Shown here: in pieces, positions 17,635 through 26,538 of the stretch
Numbering within the stretch: position 1 is the first letter of the stretch
Layout of the letters: the number at the start of each line of letters is the position of its first letter
Source of the DNA: Clostridia bacterium
Lineage (GTDB): Bacteria; Bacillota; Clostridia; Oscillospirales; Acutalibacteraceae
DNA length: 46,321 nucleotides
NCBI GenBank assembly: GCA_017434985.1
Contig: JAFSFY010000016.1
Coordinates: forward strand, 1-46,321
Direction: 5' to 3'
Translations under genes and position numbers: made by a program
Notes under the pieces: model-generated
The model's input: the letters and a program-made list of their open reading frames with translations, nothing else
The model's database searches: none
What the model was told of the DNA's origin: nothing

Positions 17635-17648
17635 CCTCCGGCGGGAGG
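17635..17648 (+). promoter_or_regulatory. Small hairpin in the leader of the main fibre gene
   Basis: CCTCC-GGCG-GGAGG is flanked by A-runs, in the 109-base gap before the gene at 17684. It could be a weak attenuator or an mRNA-processing site, or could mimic a ribosome site. No promoter with good boxes is visible in the gap. Confidence 0.35.
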
Positions 17649-17683
17649 AAAAACACGTAATAAGGAAAGTGAGGTCAACTGTG

Positions 17684-19756
17684 ATGAAAACAAGAAAATC
17701 CACAGAGGTGACGTCGATCCGCAAAAAACTGATGGCTGCTGTGGCGATGCTGTTGGTGGCTTGCATTATGACGGTGTCATCTACCTACGCGTGGTTCACG
17801 CTGTCTACGGCTCCTGAAGTCAAGGGCATCACGACCACCGTTGGTGCAAACGGCAACTTGGAAATTGCGCTTGGCGAATACGACACGATCTACGGTGAAG
17901 CCGATCCCGATTCCGATATCGGCGACTCTTTGGATGAATTGATCGAGCGCAACCTGACTTGGGGTAACTTGATCGATTTGTCCGACGAATCCTACGGCTT
18001 GGGCAACATCGTGCTGTATCCCACCCGCTTGAATGCGAACGGCACGAAATTGAGCTTCCTCTCTCCCTTGAAGTATCCGCAATACGGCGCTGACGGCCGT
18101 ATCACGGAACTCAAGACCGGCACCTTGCTCGGTAAATATGAGCAAGGCATCGGCTTTACCGGTAAAGCCAACCCCGACACGGCGGGTGTGAGCGCGATCG
18201 GTTCGGCGTCCTCGATGTCCGAGCGTGAATTCGCCATCCGTAACAACAAAGCGGCGGTTGCTTCCTACAGCACCTCTGCCAGAAACGCGGCCATCACCGC
18301 CATCAACGTGTACGGCGGTAACTTGGCCCGCGTGGCGCTCAACAACCAAGGCGCGGCTGACGACAAAGTCATCGTCGAAGCGGACGTGACGTTGCTGAGA
18401 AACTTGGTTACCAAACTGCAAGAAGCCAACGACAACATCGGCTATTCCATCCGTGCGGCGTTGCTCACCTTCATTGCTTCCGAAAACAACGACAAAGTTG
18501 ACAACGACGATGCGTGGAAGATCATGAACAACAAATTCGCGTCGGCTTCGATGGAAGAGATCAACACCATCATCACCACCGAACTCGGCGGTTGGCCGGC
18601 AGGTACCGATGTGTACTACAACGAGTACAACGCCATCGCCACCATGTTGAGCGATGCGTTGACCACCCTGCCCGAATCCGGTGATTCCACCTGGGGCGTG
18701 GTGTCCGACACCGTCGGCGATTTGTTGAACGCTAGTTCCATCCTCGTGTGCGGCAAAACCGTGTCCGAGATCAGAGATGCCAAAGCCCTTCACGATACGG
18801 CTCCGGAAGGCACCGACCCGACCGAAGGCGTGACCGACGCTTACGAGCACGTGCTCAACCAAGTGCTCGGCACCGAAGGTTTGAGCTTCGGTTTTGCCAA
18901 CGGCAGCGGTATCTTCTCCGACATCGCGAAGATGACCGGTAACTACACCGCGTACATCACCTTCCCCGAAGGCTTGGCCGTGGAATCCATCCCGATCGGC
19001 GGACTCACCAAACCGGTGGCGGTGGAGAAGACCACCACGGCGGCGGTTCCGGCCAACCAAACGGACGTGACCACGGCGGTTGCCCATGCGAACGGTATGT
19101 TGGGTGCGTTGGGTGCCGTGGCGAACGCGTACGTTGCCCCCGGTATGACTGCCGGCGCGGTGCAAGCGTTGACCGATACCTTCGGTTACGTTGTGGACTT
19201 CTTGTTCCGCACCAACGCGACCGACTCCTACCTGCAACTCCAAACCGACGCGGCTGACCGTATCTACGACGACAACGGCGCCGACGTGACCACCCGCGGC
19301 GAAGGCAGCTACATCTCCTTCAACATCTCCGAAGAATATACCACTGCCCGCATTCAAGAATTGATGAGTGCCGTGCGCGTGGTGTTCTACGAGAACCCCG
19401 GTGACAACACCCTTACCGAGGCGGATATCCTCGGTGTGGCGGCGCTGGATACGGCGGCCGGTACTTCCGAAGCGGGCGCGTTCAAAGCTCCGCTCAAACT
19501 GAAGGACTACACCATTGCGGCTGACGGCACCGTCGCGTTCACCGCTGACAAAGCGGACGCCAAATTGAAGGCGTTGACCGCGAACGAACCCACCAAAGTG
19601 TCCGTCCTCGTGTACTTGGACGGCGACCTGGTGGACAACACCATGGTGGGTATTGCGACCGATATGGCCGGTTCGATGAACCTGCAATTCTCCAGCAGTG
19701 CGGCGCTCACTCCTATGGAGTACAGCGACCTGCACAAACCGGTTGCGACCCCGTAA
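17684..19756 (+). CDS. Putative major fibre subunit, SipW-dependent TasA-like (690 aa)
   Basis: The N-terminus has a charged stretch, a hydrophobic core (about 15-31) and then SSTYAWFTLS (32-41), the pattern of SipW-cleaved signal peptides of TasA/camelysin-type proteins; mature chains start soon after it. The remainder is Ala/Thr/Asn/Asp-rich, low in Cys and beta-prone. It is colinear with the first half of the 1,558-residue protein at 30982 (shared PEVKG.TT...ANGNLEIAL, LTWGNL or ITWGNL, FLFRTNAT or FFLRTNAT, LVYLDG), so the two are paralogues. The start at 684 is chosen over GTG at 17669 because GAGG sits nine bases before it. A very stable hairpin after the stop may protect this mRNA, as expected for an abundant subunit. 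A lipobox-like LVAC lies in the core (24-27) but may be chance. Confidence 0.7.
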   Translation: MKTRKSTEVTSIRKKLMAAVAMLLVACIMTVSSTYAWFTLSTAPEVKGITTTVGANGNLEIALGEYDTIYGEADPDSDIGDSLDELIERNLTWGNLIDLSDESYGLGNIVLYPTRLNANGTKLSFLSPLKYPQYGADGRITELKTGTLLGKYEQGIGFTGKANPDTAGVSAIGSASSMSEREFAIRNNKAAVASYSTSARNAAITAINVYGGNLARVALNNQGAADDKVIVEADVTLLRNLVTKLQEANDNIGYSIRAALLTFIASENNDKVDNDDAWKIMNNKFASASMEEINTIITTELGGWPAGTDVYYNEYNAIATMLSDALTTLPESGDSTWGVVSDTVGDLLNASSILVCGKTVSEIRDAKALHDTAPEGTDPTEGVTDAYEHVLNQVLGTEGLSFGFANGSGIFSDIAKMTGNYTAYITFPEGLAVESIPIGGLTKPVAVEKTTTAAVPANQTDVTTAVAHANGMLGALGAVANAYVAPGMTAGAVQALTDTFGYVVDFLFRTNATDSYLQLQTDAADRIYDDNGADVTTRGEGSYISFNISEEYTTARIQELMSAVRVVFYENPGDNTLTEADILGVAALDTAAGTSEAGAFKAPLKLKDYTIAADGTVAFTADKADAKLKALTANEPTKVSVLVYLDGDLVDNTMVGIATDMAGSMNLQFSSSAALTPMEYSDLHKPVATP

Positions 19757-19768
19757 TCGTATACGCAA

Positions 19769-19800
19769 CTCCCGTCCGCGGCTTCGGCCGCGGACGGGAG
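19769..19800 (+). terminator. Strong intercistronic hairpin after the major fibre gene
   Basis: A 14-bp perfect G+C stem (CTCCCGTCCGCGGC and complement) with a TTCG tetraloop. There is no immediate T-run (CCTACGACTTTTT follows), so it may act as a partial terminator or as a 3' end stabiliser that raises the dose of the upstream subunit. Confidence 0.65.
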
Positions 19801-19857
19801 CCTACGACTTTTTGGCAAGAAGGTGGTTAGAGCACCGTTTGCCGAGAAAAGAGACCC

Positions 19858-19895
19858 GATATGGGACGATGTTTTGCAAAAAACATCTCCATATC
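19858..19895 (+). promoter_or_regulatory. Second intercistronic hairpin ahead of the 19922 gene
   Basis: GATATGG...GATGTTTT pairs with AAAACATC...CCATATC around a small loop, with one small internal mismatch. It ends about a dozen bases before the AAAGGAGG ribosome site. It may control translation or act as a processing site. Confidence 0.5.
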
Positions 19896-19921
19896 CCTGC
19901 TTTTCGGAAAGGAGGATCCTT

Positions 19922-20914
19922 TTGCACGACAAGGAACAAAAGAGAAAAAAACGCTTTTTGATCATTGCCTTGTTTTTGATGGTGTGGATCCTGCTTCCTC
20001 TTTGCGTGGTCGCCACCTATACGTGGCTGTCCATCAGCAAAACACCGAAAGTCAGCGATATGGAGATGACCATTAACAGCGGCACCGGCTTGGAACTCGC
20101 GTGGTCGGTCAACGCACCCGAGGAAGAGTGGGGCCAACAACTAAACTTTACCGACGCGGTGACCAACGACCCCATTTTGTTGCCGGTCACTCGGTCACAG
20201 CAGGACGACTGCTTTTATGCGGCGCGTTTCGGTGCTGACGGGCGCATCATCGACGTGGGTACCGCGTTGTCGGATGACAAAGACGCCAACGGGCGGGACG
20301 GCTATTACGTCAAGTTCACCTTGTATGCCCGTACCGACGAAAACGTGCGCGTCCAACTTAAAGACGGCTCGGTAACCGCCGACGGCAACGGTCTCGGCGG
20401 CACCTACGTGATCGGTACCCCCGTGTGGGATGCCGAAGAAACGCGGCACGCCGATGCCGGGCGCGGGGCACAGTACGCCACGCGGGTCGGATTGCGCGTG
20501 ACCCCCCTGGATACCGACGGTGCGCCGCGCGGCGCATCGGAATTTTACGTGTACGAGCCCAATGCCGACCGCCACAACGGGGCACAGACGGGCTTTGTCG
20601 ATACCCCGTCGGTCAGCGGTGCACCGCACCTGACCGCGCGGGAACGCCTGATTCGCCAAACGGCGTTTACGTGGCGCGAAAGCACCCCCGTGGAACACGA
20701 CGTGTTGGCGTGGGAGGCGGGCGCGTTTGAGGACGAGGCTACCCTCTTCACCCTGGACGCACAAGAAAAAGTACAGCTGGACGTTTACGTGTGGTTGGAA
20801 GGCAACGACGCGGATTGCGTCAACGCCTTCGGCAGCGAAGCGGCTTTGTTGACCGCCAACCTGCAATTTGAGGCACTGCCCAAGGGCAGCAGTGGTTTGG
20901 TTCCCATTCCGTAA
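19922..20914 (+). CDS. TasA-like exported minor subunit (330 aa, TTG start)
   Basis: A Lys/Arg-rich N-terminus and a hydrophobic segment (about 11-32) ending VATYTWLSISKTPKV give a SipW-type signal. The mature domain is beta-rich and carries YEPNADRH near residue 210 and VYVWLEGNDADC near residue 290, both shared with the gene at 25186 (which has YEPNADRHH and VWVEGADPDC). These two are paralogues and the 16594 protein is a more distant relative. A TTG start at 19922 is chosen because a near-perfect AAAGGAGG lies six bases upstream; an ATG at 19823 would put the hairpin region inside the protein. Likely a minor subunit, tip or adaptor of the fibre. Confidence 0.65.
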   Translation: MHDKEQKRKKRFLIIALFLMVWILLPLCVVATYTWLSISKTPKVSDMEMTINSGTGLELAWSVNAPEEEWGQQLNFTDAVTNDPILLPVTRSQQDDCFYAARFGADGRIIDVGTALSDDKDANGRDGYYVKFTLYARTDENVRVQLKDGSVTADGNGLGGTYVIGTPVWDAEETRHADAGRGAQYATRVGLRVTPLDTDGAPRGASEFYVYEPNADRHNGAQTGFVDTPSVSGAPHLTARERLIRQTAFTWRESTPVEHDVLAWEAGAFEDEATLFTLDAQEKVQLDVYVWLEGNDADCVNAFGSEAALLTANLQFEALPKGSSGLVPIP

Positions 20915-20960
20915 GGACGGATTTTTAGATATTTATGCGGAAGAAAAAAGGAGAGGTTTT

Positions 20961-21791
20961 ATGAGTACCCAAAAGGAAAACGGCACCGTATCCACGGCAG
21001 CGGAAGTGCTGCCGGAAGTCCCTGCCTCCGAAGTATCGGAACCCCCCGTGAAAAAGAAAAAGGTGTTAAACACGATCATCAACGTGGTGTTGGTCATCGC
21101 GATCGTGTTGGCGGTGATCGCCACCTACGTGTCCTTCGTTTCCACGTCGGGAAGCGGTGTTCCCAGCATTTTCGGTTTGCGCTTATTCTCCATCCAAACC
21201 GATTCTATGTACGACACCTTGCTCCCCGGTGACCTGGTGATCGACACGGCGGTGAAAGATCCGACCACCCTGCAAAAAGAAGACATCATCACCTATTGGA
21301 CGGTCATTGACGGCGAACGCGTACTCAATACGCACAGAATCGTGGAGATTTACGACGGCAACGGCTATCTGATCTTCGCCACCAAGGGTGATAACAACAC
21401 GATGGTGGATACCTTGACCGTGCACGAAGCGGAGATCGTGGGCAAATACGCGTTCCGCATCCCGAGCGTCGGCAAAGCGTTCGATTATCTGCAAACCAGC
21501 ACCGGCTTCCTGCTGGTGGTGGTCATTCCGGTCGTCATCTTCCTGTTGTATCAACTCATTCAATTCTTCCGTGTGTTGTTTGAATATCAAAACGTGAAGA
21601 GCCGCATCCGCTTTGAAGAAGAGCGCGGCCGCACCGAAGATCTGATCGAGGAACAAAAACGCCGCGAGGACGAACTCAAACAAGCCGAGCGTGAGCGTTT
21701 GGAAGCCGAACTGCGCGAAAAGATTCGTGCGGAATTGATGGAAAAAGCCGCCAAAGAAGCGGCCGAACCGTCGAACAAAGAGGAAAACTGA
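20961..21791 (+). CDS. sipW: SipW-type signal peptidase I with cytoplasmic coiled-coil tail (276 aa)
   Basis: This is an ER-type (SipW) signal peptidase, which removes signal peptides from TasA-like proteins at the outer face of the membrane. The nucleophile is Ser82 in TDSMYDTLLPGD, and His125 in NTHRIVEI replaces the Lys of classical bacterial enzymes, the diagnostic difference. There is a membrane helix at about 36-58 and another at about 182-203. The final 70 residues are highly charged and helical (RREDEL..AERERLEAEL), much longer than usual for SipW, and resemble the coiled coil of the protein encoded two genes downstream. The start at 20961 has AAAAGGAGAGG upstream. Neighbours on both sides are its likely substrates. 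Confidence 0.88.
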   Translation: MSTQKENGTVSTAAEVLPEVPASEVSEPPVKKKKVLNTIINVVLVIAIVLAVIATYVSFVSTSGSGVPSIFGLRLFSIQTDSMYDTLLPGDLVIDTAVKDPTTLQKEDIITYWTVIDGERVLNTHRIVEIYDGNGYLIFATKGDNNTMVDTLTVHEAEIVGKYAFRIPSVGKAFDYLQTSTGFLLVVVIPVVIFLLYQLIQFFRVLFEYQNVKSRIRFEEERGRTEDLIEEQKRREDELKQAERERLEAELREKIRAELMEKAAKEAAEPSNKEEN

Positions 21792-21808
21792 CGACGAGGT
21801 AACGAATC

Positions 21809-23398
21809 GTGTTGGACAATTTCTTTCGCTATTTTTATGAAGATATCGGGCGGATCTTCCAGTCGATCTGGGAGGTCCTGCTCGCCATACTCAATTTCTT
21901 TAACTATCTGCTCAATTTCCCGATGCGTATGCAACTCATCAAAGCGCACGCGGACGATTTCGGCACGCTGGATTGGATCTTGCTGTTAATTGCGCACCTG
22001 CTGTTGTTGGCGCTCATCGTGGCACTCATCGTGGGGATCGTGCGGTTGTTCCGCCGCATCTTCCGTTTCCGCGTGCCCGCCAAAAAGCACGACGAAGTGG
22101 TGCGGCAGGTACGGCAGTTGCAACGCGATCTCATCCGCGCCAACTACGAAAAGGATAAACTGTTGTCCCTCAAAGTGGCGGAACTCGGCATCAATCCCGA
22201 GGACGTGGTGATGGATTCGCTGTATCAGGAAAAAGAAGAAGAGACTGACACCGCGCTTGCGGAAGTGTCGTCGCGCCGCAACACCTTTGACTCTCCGTGT
22301 GTGGACCCGGCCGACAGCCGTTTCTTCCGCTTGACGTCGGTGGACAACTACTACAAAACCGAATACGAAGTGCCGCTGTATGACAACAGCATCACGTTGG
22401 AGGAACTGTGCAAACAATTCCGCAACTTTGCCGCCTCCCGTTTGGGGCTGTATTATGAGTTGGAACTCATCCGCTTTTTTATCGCCTCGCTCGGCACGTC
22501 GCGTATCGTGATCCTGCAAGGTATTTCCGGTACCGGTAAAACCTCCTTGCCGTATGCGTTCGGCAAGTTTGTGGAAAAGGACACCACCGTGGTATCGGTG
22601 CAACCGTCGTGGCGTGAGCGGACCGAGTTGTACGGCTATTTCAACGAATTTACCAAGACCTACACCGAAACCGACTTCTTGCGAGCGGTGTACGAGGCGA
22701 ACTATTACCGCGACCCGCATATGGTCATTTTGGACGAAATGAACATTGCGCGTGTGGAATATTACTTCGCCGAAATTTTGTCCATTTTGGAAATGCCGCT
22801 CGAAAGCGAGTGGAACATCGACCTGGTTACCGCGATGTGGGACAACGACCCGTGCCTCATCAAAGAAGGCAAACTCGCGATCCCCAATAACATTTGGTTT
22901 GTCGGTACCATCAACAACGACGACTCGACCTTTGCGGTGGCGGATAAGGTGTACGACCGTGCGATTCCCATCGACCTGGACAGCCGTGCCGAAGCGTTTG
23001 AGTGTGAACTCACCGATTCCATTACCATCAGTACCGACCATCTCAATCAGATGTTTGCCGATGCCAAGGAACGCTATCCCGTTTCGCAGGAAGCGATCGA
23101 TAAATTGGAACTCGTCAACGAGTACCTCATCAAAAACTTCCGTTTGGCGTTTGGTAACCGTGTAATGAAACAGATTCGCGATTTCGTGCCCTGCCTCATC
23201 GCGTGCGGCGGCACCGAAGCGGAAGCGGTCGACTTTATGGTCGCCAAAAAGGTGTTGCGCAAGTTCGAATCGCTCAGCCTCGGCTTTATGCGTGACGAAT
23301 TGACCCGTTTCAGCACCTATCTGGACAAAACGTTCGGCAAAAACACCATGAAATATTGCAAAGAATACATCGAGACCCTCAAAAAGAACGCCAACTGA
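21809..23398 (+). CDS. Membrane-bound McrB-like AAA+ ATPase (529 aa)
   Basis: Two hydrophobic stretches at the N-terminus (about 18-37, and a clear helix at 55-80) are followed by a basic linker, a coiled region and an AAA+ module of the McrB/dynein-related (AAA_5) type: Walker A GISGTGKTS (238-246), Walker B MVILDEMN (305-312), the sensor-1 stretch VGTINND (365-371) and VYDRAIPIDL (381-390), where Arg384 fits the usual arginine-finger place. McrB proteins normally drive a nuclease in DNA restriction; here there is no DNA-binding domain, the protein is tied to the membrane, and the operon is about surface fibres. I infer an ATP-driven step in fibre assembly, export quality control, or signalling. 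GTG start; GAGG nine bases before. Confidence 0.75.
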   Translation: MLDNFFRYFYEDIGRIFQSIWEVLLAILNFFNYLLNFPMRMQLIKAHADDFGTLDWILLLIAHLLLLALIVALIVGIVRLFRRIFRFRVPAKKHDEVVRQVRQLQRDLIRANYEKDKLLSLKVAELGINPEDVVMDSLYQEKEEETDTALAEVSSRRNTFDSPCVDPADSRFFRLTSVDNYYKTEYEVPLYDNSITLEELCKQFRNFAASRLGLYYELELIRFFIASLGTSRIVILQGISGTGKTSLPYAFGKFVEKDTTVVSVQPSWRERTELYGYFNEFTKTYTETDFLRAVYEANYYRDPHMVILDEMNIARVEYYFAEILSILEMPLESEWNIDLVTAMWDNDPCLIKEGKLAIPNNIWFVGTINNDDSTFAVADKVYDRAIPIDLDSRAEAFECELTDSITISTDHLNQMFADAKERYPVSQEAIDKLELVNEYLIKNFRLAFGNRVMKQIRDFVPCLIACGGTEAEAVDFMVAKKVLRKFESLSLGFMRDELTRFSTYLDKTFGKNTMKYCKEYIETLKKNAN

Positions 23399-23419
23399 TG
23401 CGGCGGAAAGGAGTAGCCA

Positions 23420-25183
23420 ATGGCTGAGAAACACACGCCTCAAAAGCAGGCAACGATGGACGCCATCTATCAAAAATACGCTCGCGGCGTGGTGCGCACG
23501 TTGGCAAGCTCCGACTTTTACGAGTTCTTTATGGATATGATCCAAAAGGCGGAAAACGAAGTGCAGTTTTCCAATCGCCGCTCGGAAAAGATCATCGACC
23601 CGTCGTGGGTGGATGCCATTGACGCGTCGTTGCAAGGGTTCCAGAACATTATCTCCAATCCCCGCAACGTCATCAAAGAGGAAGAACTGATCGTCAACGT
23701 GGCGTTTGCCAAAAAAGGCGGCAGTGACGTGGTGCGGCATTTGGCGCAACACGGCAATTTGATCTCCACCTACGACAACGAAACGCACGAGGTGGAACCC
23801 AACAAACTGATGCAAAAACTGCGGGACGATTCCAACGACCTGTACGAAAACCGTTTCGTATACACCGTGCTCGAATCGGCGCATCATTTCGTCCGCATTC
23901 GTTACGAAGCCTTGTTTGAGGCGATGGGGGACGAATTCGGCGCCAAACTCAAAATGCAATCCGACCTCGATTGTGCCAGCGAGACCATCCATTTTGATAT
24001 GTTTATGCATATCAAGCAAAAGGAAAGCGTGCTGGATATTGACGAAAAAAGCGGCGATATGCTCGCAAGCGTGGCGCGGCTTTACCGCGTGCTGACGATG
24101 TTTATGAACACGCCGTTTGCCCAACAAATGGCGCGCTTGCCGCGTGTTCGCGGCACCATCGTCAAGACCAACGTGCTCAAAAAACACCCCGACTATAAGG
24201 CGATCTGCAAGTTGTGGGAGTTTCTCAAACAGTACGACGACGTGGGCTACGCCATCAAAGTGACCGAGCAAAACCCCGCCGTTTCGGAAGCGTTTCAACA
24301 AGACCTGTTTCACAACATTATGTATCACTACATCGTGTTGAAAGGGTATTTGGAAGCGGAGGAAGACCGCCGCGTGCCGGCACCGCTGAAACAGCGCAAA
24401 CGCACGCTGAAACCCAAATTCATCCGCGAGATCGTGGAGGAATTGACCGAAGATTACGATCTGCCCGACGTCGAAGTGCGCAAGGTGCTGATCGAGCAGT
24501 TGACCAAAGAACAACTGATGCAACAAGAAGCGGAAGAACGCCGCCGTTTGGTGGAAGAACAACGCCGCTTAAAGAAAGAGGAAGAGGAACGCTTGCGTGC
24601 CGAAAAAGCCGCCGAGAAAGAACGGTTGCGGCAGGAACGCGAAGCGGAAAAAGAACGTCTTCGCCGCGAAAAGGAAGCCGAGGAAGAACGGCAGCGCGTG
24701 GCGAAATTGGAACAACAAAACGAAGACCGCCGCCACGCGACGCGGTATCGCAAGGAATGGGACGCGTTTTTGCGCGCCCTGCCCGACCGTTTGGCCGCGC
24801 GTGAAGCGGATGCCGCCAAGAAAGTCACCCCTGCCCGTTCGGATTTCGAATACGCGGTGGAGGAGATGGAAGCCGCCGAAAAACGGCGGTTGGCGCGCGC
24901 CGAGAGCGAGCGTCGCCGCTTGCAAGAGGAAGAAGAGCGGCGCGCACTCGCCCGCAAAGAAGAAGAACGCTTGCGCTTAGAGAAACAGCGTGAAGAACGT
25001 GAGGCACAAGCAAGAGAAGACCGCGAAGCGTTGTCAGAGATCGTGGTGTTGTTGGGCGGATTTCCCGCCGACGCGGCAAAACAGTACCGTGAACGGGAGC
25101 GTTACCTGAAAAATCTGGCCGACGAGCGAAAAGAGTTTGAAGAACAACGGCGCTTGCGGCGGGAACTCAAGCTTAGGGGTTAA
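23420..25183 (+). CDS. DUF2357/McrC-like coiled-coil partner of the AAA+ ATPase (587 aa)
   Basis: Residues about 20-350 look like the DUF2357/McrC-associated family: a helical region with the conserved YENRFVYTVL (142-151), a shorter form of the family's ENRF motif. From about 370 to 587 the protein is an extended, extremely charged coiled coil (EERRR, EKERLR and RREKEAEEER runs). McrC-type partners end in a PD-(D/E)xK nuclease; I do not see such a motif, the coiled coil occupying that place. It starts 21 bases after the AAA+ gene, with AAAGGAG. I infer a cytoplasmic adaptor that joins the AAA+ ring to the charged tail of the neighbouring SipW or to other membrane partners. Function is not established. 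Confidence 0.6.
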   Translation: MAEKHTPQKQATMDAIYQKYARGVVRTLASSDFYEFFMDMIQKAENEVQFSNRRSEKIIDPSWVDAIDASLQGFQNIISNPRNVIKEEELIVNVAFAKKGGSDVVRHLAQHGNLISTYDNETHEVEPNKLMQKLRDDSNDLYENRFVYTVLESAHHFVRIRYEALFEAMGDEFGAKLKMQSDLDCASETIHFDMFMHIKQKESVLDIDEKSGDMLASVARLYRVLTMFMNTPFAQQMARLPRVRGTIVKTNVLKKHPDYKAICKLWEFLKQYDDVGYAIKVTEQNPAVSEAFQQDLFHNIMYHYIVLKGYLEAEEDRRVPAPLKQRKRTLKPKFIREIVEELTEDYDLPDVEVRKVLIEQLTKEQLMQQEAEERRRLVEEQRRLKKEEEERLRAEKAAEKERLRQEREAEKERLRREKEAEEERQRVAKLEQQNEDRRHATRYRKEWDAFLRALPDRLAAREADAAKKVTPARSDFEYAVEEMEAAEKRRLARAESERRRLQEEEERRALARKEEERLRLEKQREEREAQAREDREALSEIVVLLGGFPADAAKQYRERERYLKNLADERKEFEEQRRLRRELKLRG

Positions 25184-25185
25184 CG

Positions 25186-26520
25186 ATGAAAAAAAACCTG
25201 TTAAAACTCATCGCCATTGCGTTGTCGACGGCCGTCACCCTGGTGGTGGTCATCACCTCGTCTTATGCGTGGCTGAACTTGTCCTCCACCCCCTCGGCAA
25301 CGGGAATGGAGATCAGCATCGGTGCGAAAAACACCATCCTGATCGCGCCCGACGTGTCGCAGACGGTGGACGGTGCCGTGATCCATTATCCCGGCGAGTT
25401 CCGGGAAACACTCAATTTCTCCAAAGAACGGCAGTACGACTATCTGCAAGACGTGGTGGCGCTTGCCCCCGTTTCCACTGCCGACGGCATTCATTGGTAT
25501 TTCCCCAACCGTACCGAAACCGGTACCGCGGCGACGGACGATTACCTGCTGGATAACACCCTGCACTACGCCAACGCCCAAACCTTGCCGGACGACGATA
25601 CCGTGCAAGGCGGATATGCCTACTTGGATTTTTGGGTGGTATCGCCCACGCACTGCGAATTGCGCGTGTCGGGCGGACAGGGCAACAGTGGTAGTTACGT
25701 GGTCAGCCTGCCGCAACCCGTCGAAACCGAAAACGGCGAATACGGGTTGGATTTTTCGCGGCAAGGAACCGCTGCGTGCGTGCGGGTGGGCTTTTTGGCC
25801 AACGACCAAAAGGTGACCGACGCGTCGATGAACGCCTACGTGCGTACCGCCGCTTTCAACGAGCAATACCGTTCGTTGCGCGGGATTTATCAGGAAAAAG
25901 GCGGGTCTTGGAATTCCTATCCCGCCGCCTTTACCATTTACGAACCCAATGCCGACCGCCATCACGCCGACGGCGTGCACATTTTGGCGGGCAACGGCGT
26001 GGATTACGTGTTGTGCCACGACGGCAGTTATGTGAAAACCAAGCCGATCGGCAACCAAAACGGCTTCCCGCAACCGACCGACGTGATGGACCGCACCGTC
26101 GTGCAGACGGCAAGCGAGTGGATCAAAGCGAATGAGAACGAGTACCAAGTGGAGCAAATGTTCAAGGCGTATTTACTCGGCTCGTCTGCACAGAACGTCG
26201 CCGATATGGCGAGCGGGTTTTATCGCACCTATCTGGGATATCGATGCGACAATCTGCTCAAAAAAGGCACGTTTTTCCGCAACAGTGCCAACCTTGCCCA
26301 CGCGCTCGACATTAACGGCGTGGCGGATGCAGAGACGCTGAACGGAGTGTCGGTGGATACGGTCACCGAAGACGTCATGATCGTGCAACTTGAGAAAAAT
26401 ATCCCCCAACGCATCCGCATGTTCGTGTGGGTGGAAGGTGCCGACCCCGATTGCAACAAAGTGAAAGCGGGCGGCGGATTGCTTGTGAATTTGGAATTGG
26501 CAGGCGGCAACGAAGACTAA
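25186..26520 (+). CDS. TasA-like exported subunit (444 aa)
   Basis: An MKKN start, a hydrophobic core (about 7-25) and SSYAWLNLSSTP (26-37) make a clear SipW-type signal, and the mature domain is beta-rich. YEPNADRH near residue 255 and the C-terminal MFVWVEGADPDC..VKAGGGLLVNLEL match the proteins from 19922 and 16594. The insert between these two motifs carries a helical region (about 290-370) not seen in the shorter paralogue. It begins two bases after the upstream stop and the next gene (a second SipW) follows after 18 bases, suggesting that this protein is a substrate of that enzyme. Confidence 0.68.
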   Translation: MKKNLLKLIAIALSTAVTLVVVITSSYAWLNLSSTPSATGMEISIGAKNTILIAPDVSQTVDGAVIHYPGEFRETLNFSKERQYDYLQDVVALAPVSTADGIHWYFPNRTETGTAATDDYLLDNTLHYANAQTLPDDDTVQGGYAYLDFWVVSPTHCELRVSGGQGNSGSYVVSLPQPVETENGEYGLDFSRQGTAACVRVGFLANDQKVTDASMNAYVRTAAFNEQYRSLRGIYQEKGGSWNSYPAAFTIYEPNADRHHADGVHILAGNGVDYVLCHDGSYVKTKPIGNQNGFPQPTDVMDRTVVQTASEWIKANENEYQVEQMFKAYLLGSSAQNVADMASGFYRTYLGYRCDNLLKKGTFFRNSANLAHALDINGVADAETLNGVSVDTVTEDVMIVQLEKNIPQRIRMFVWVEGADPDCNKVKAGGGLLVNLELAGGNED

Positions 26521-26538
26521 AGAAAGAGGTGGGCGCGG

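Noticed and set aside
17750..17765. Lipobox LVAC in the main fibre signal
   Set aside because: It lies within the hydrophobic core, before the SipW-type SSTYAW site; the pattern is short and could be chance, so no lipoprotein call is made.
21986..24562. An 858-codon minus-strand open frame opposite the AAA+ pair
   Set aside because: It crosses two well-supported plus-strand genes including intact Walker motifs; composition is of antisense type.
21809..25183. McrBC-type restriction (defence) system
   Set aside because: The ATPase is membrane anchored, the partner shows no nuclease motif, and the genes lie deep in a surface-protein operon with short gaps on both sides; a defence role is not excluded but is not the simplest reading.
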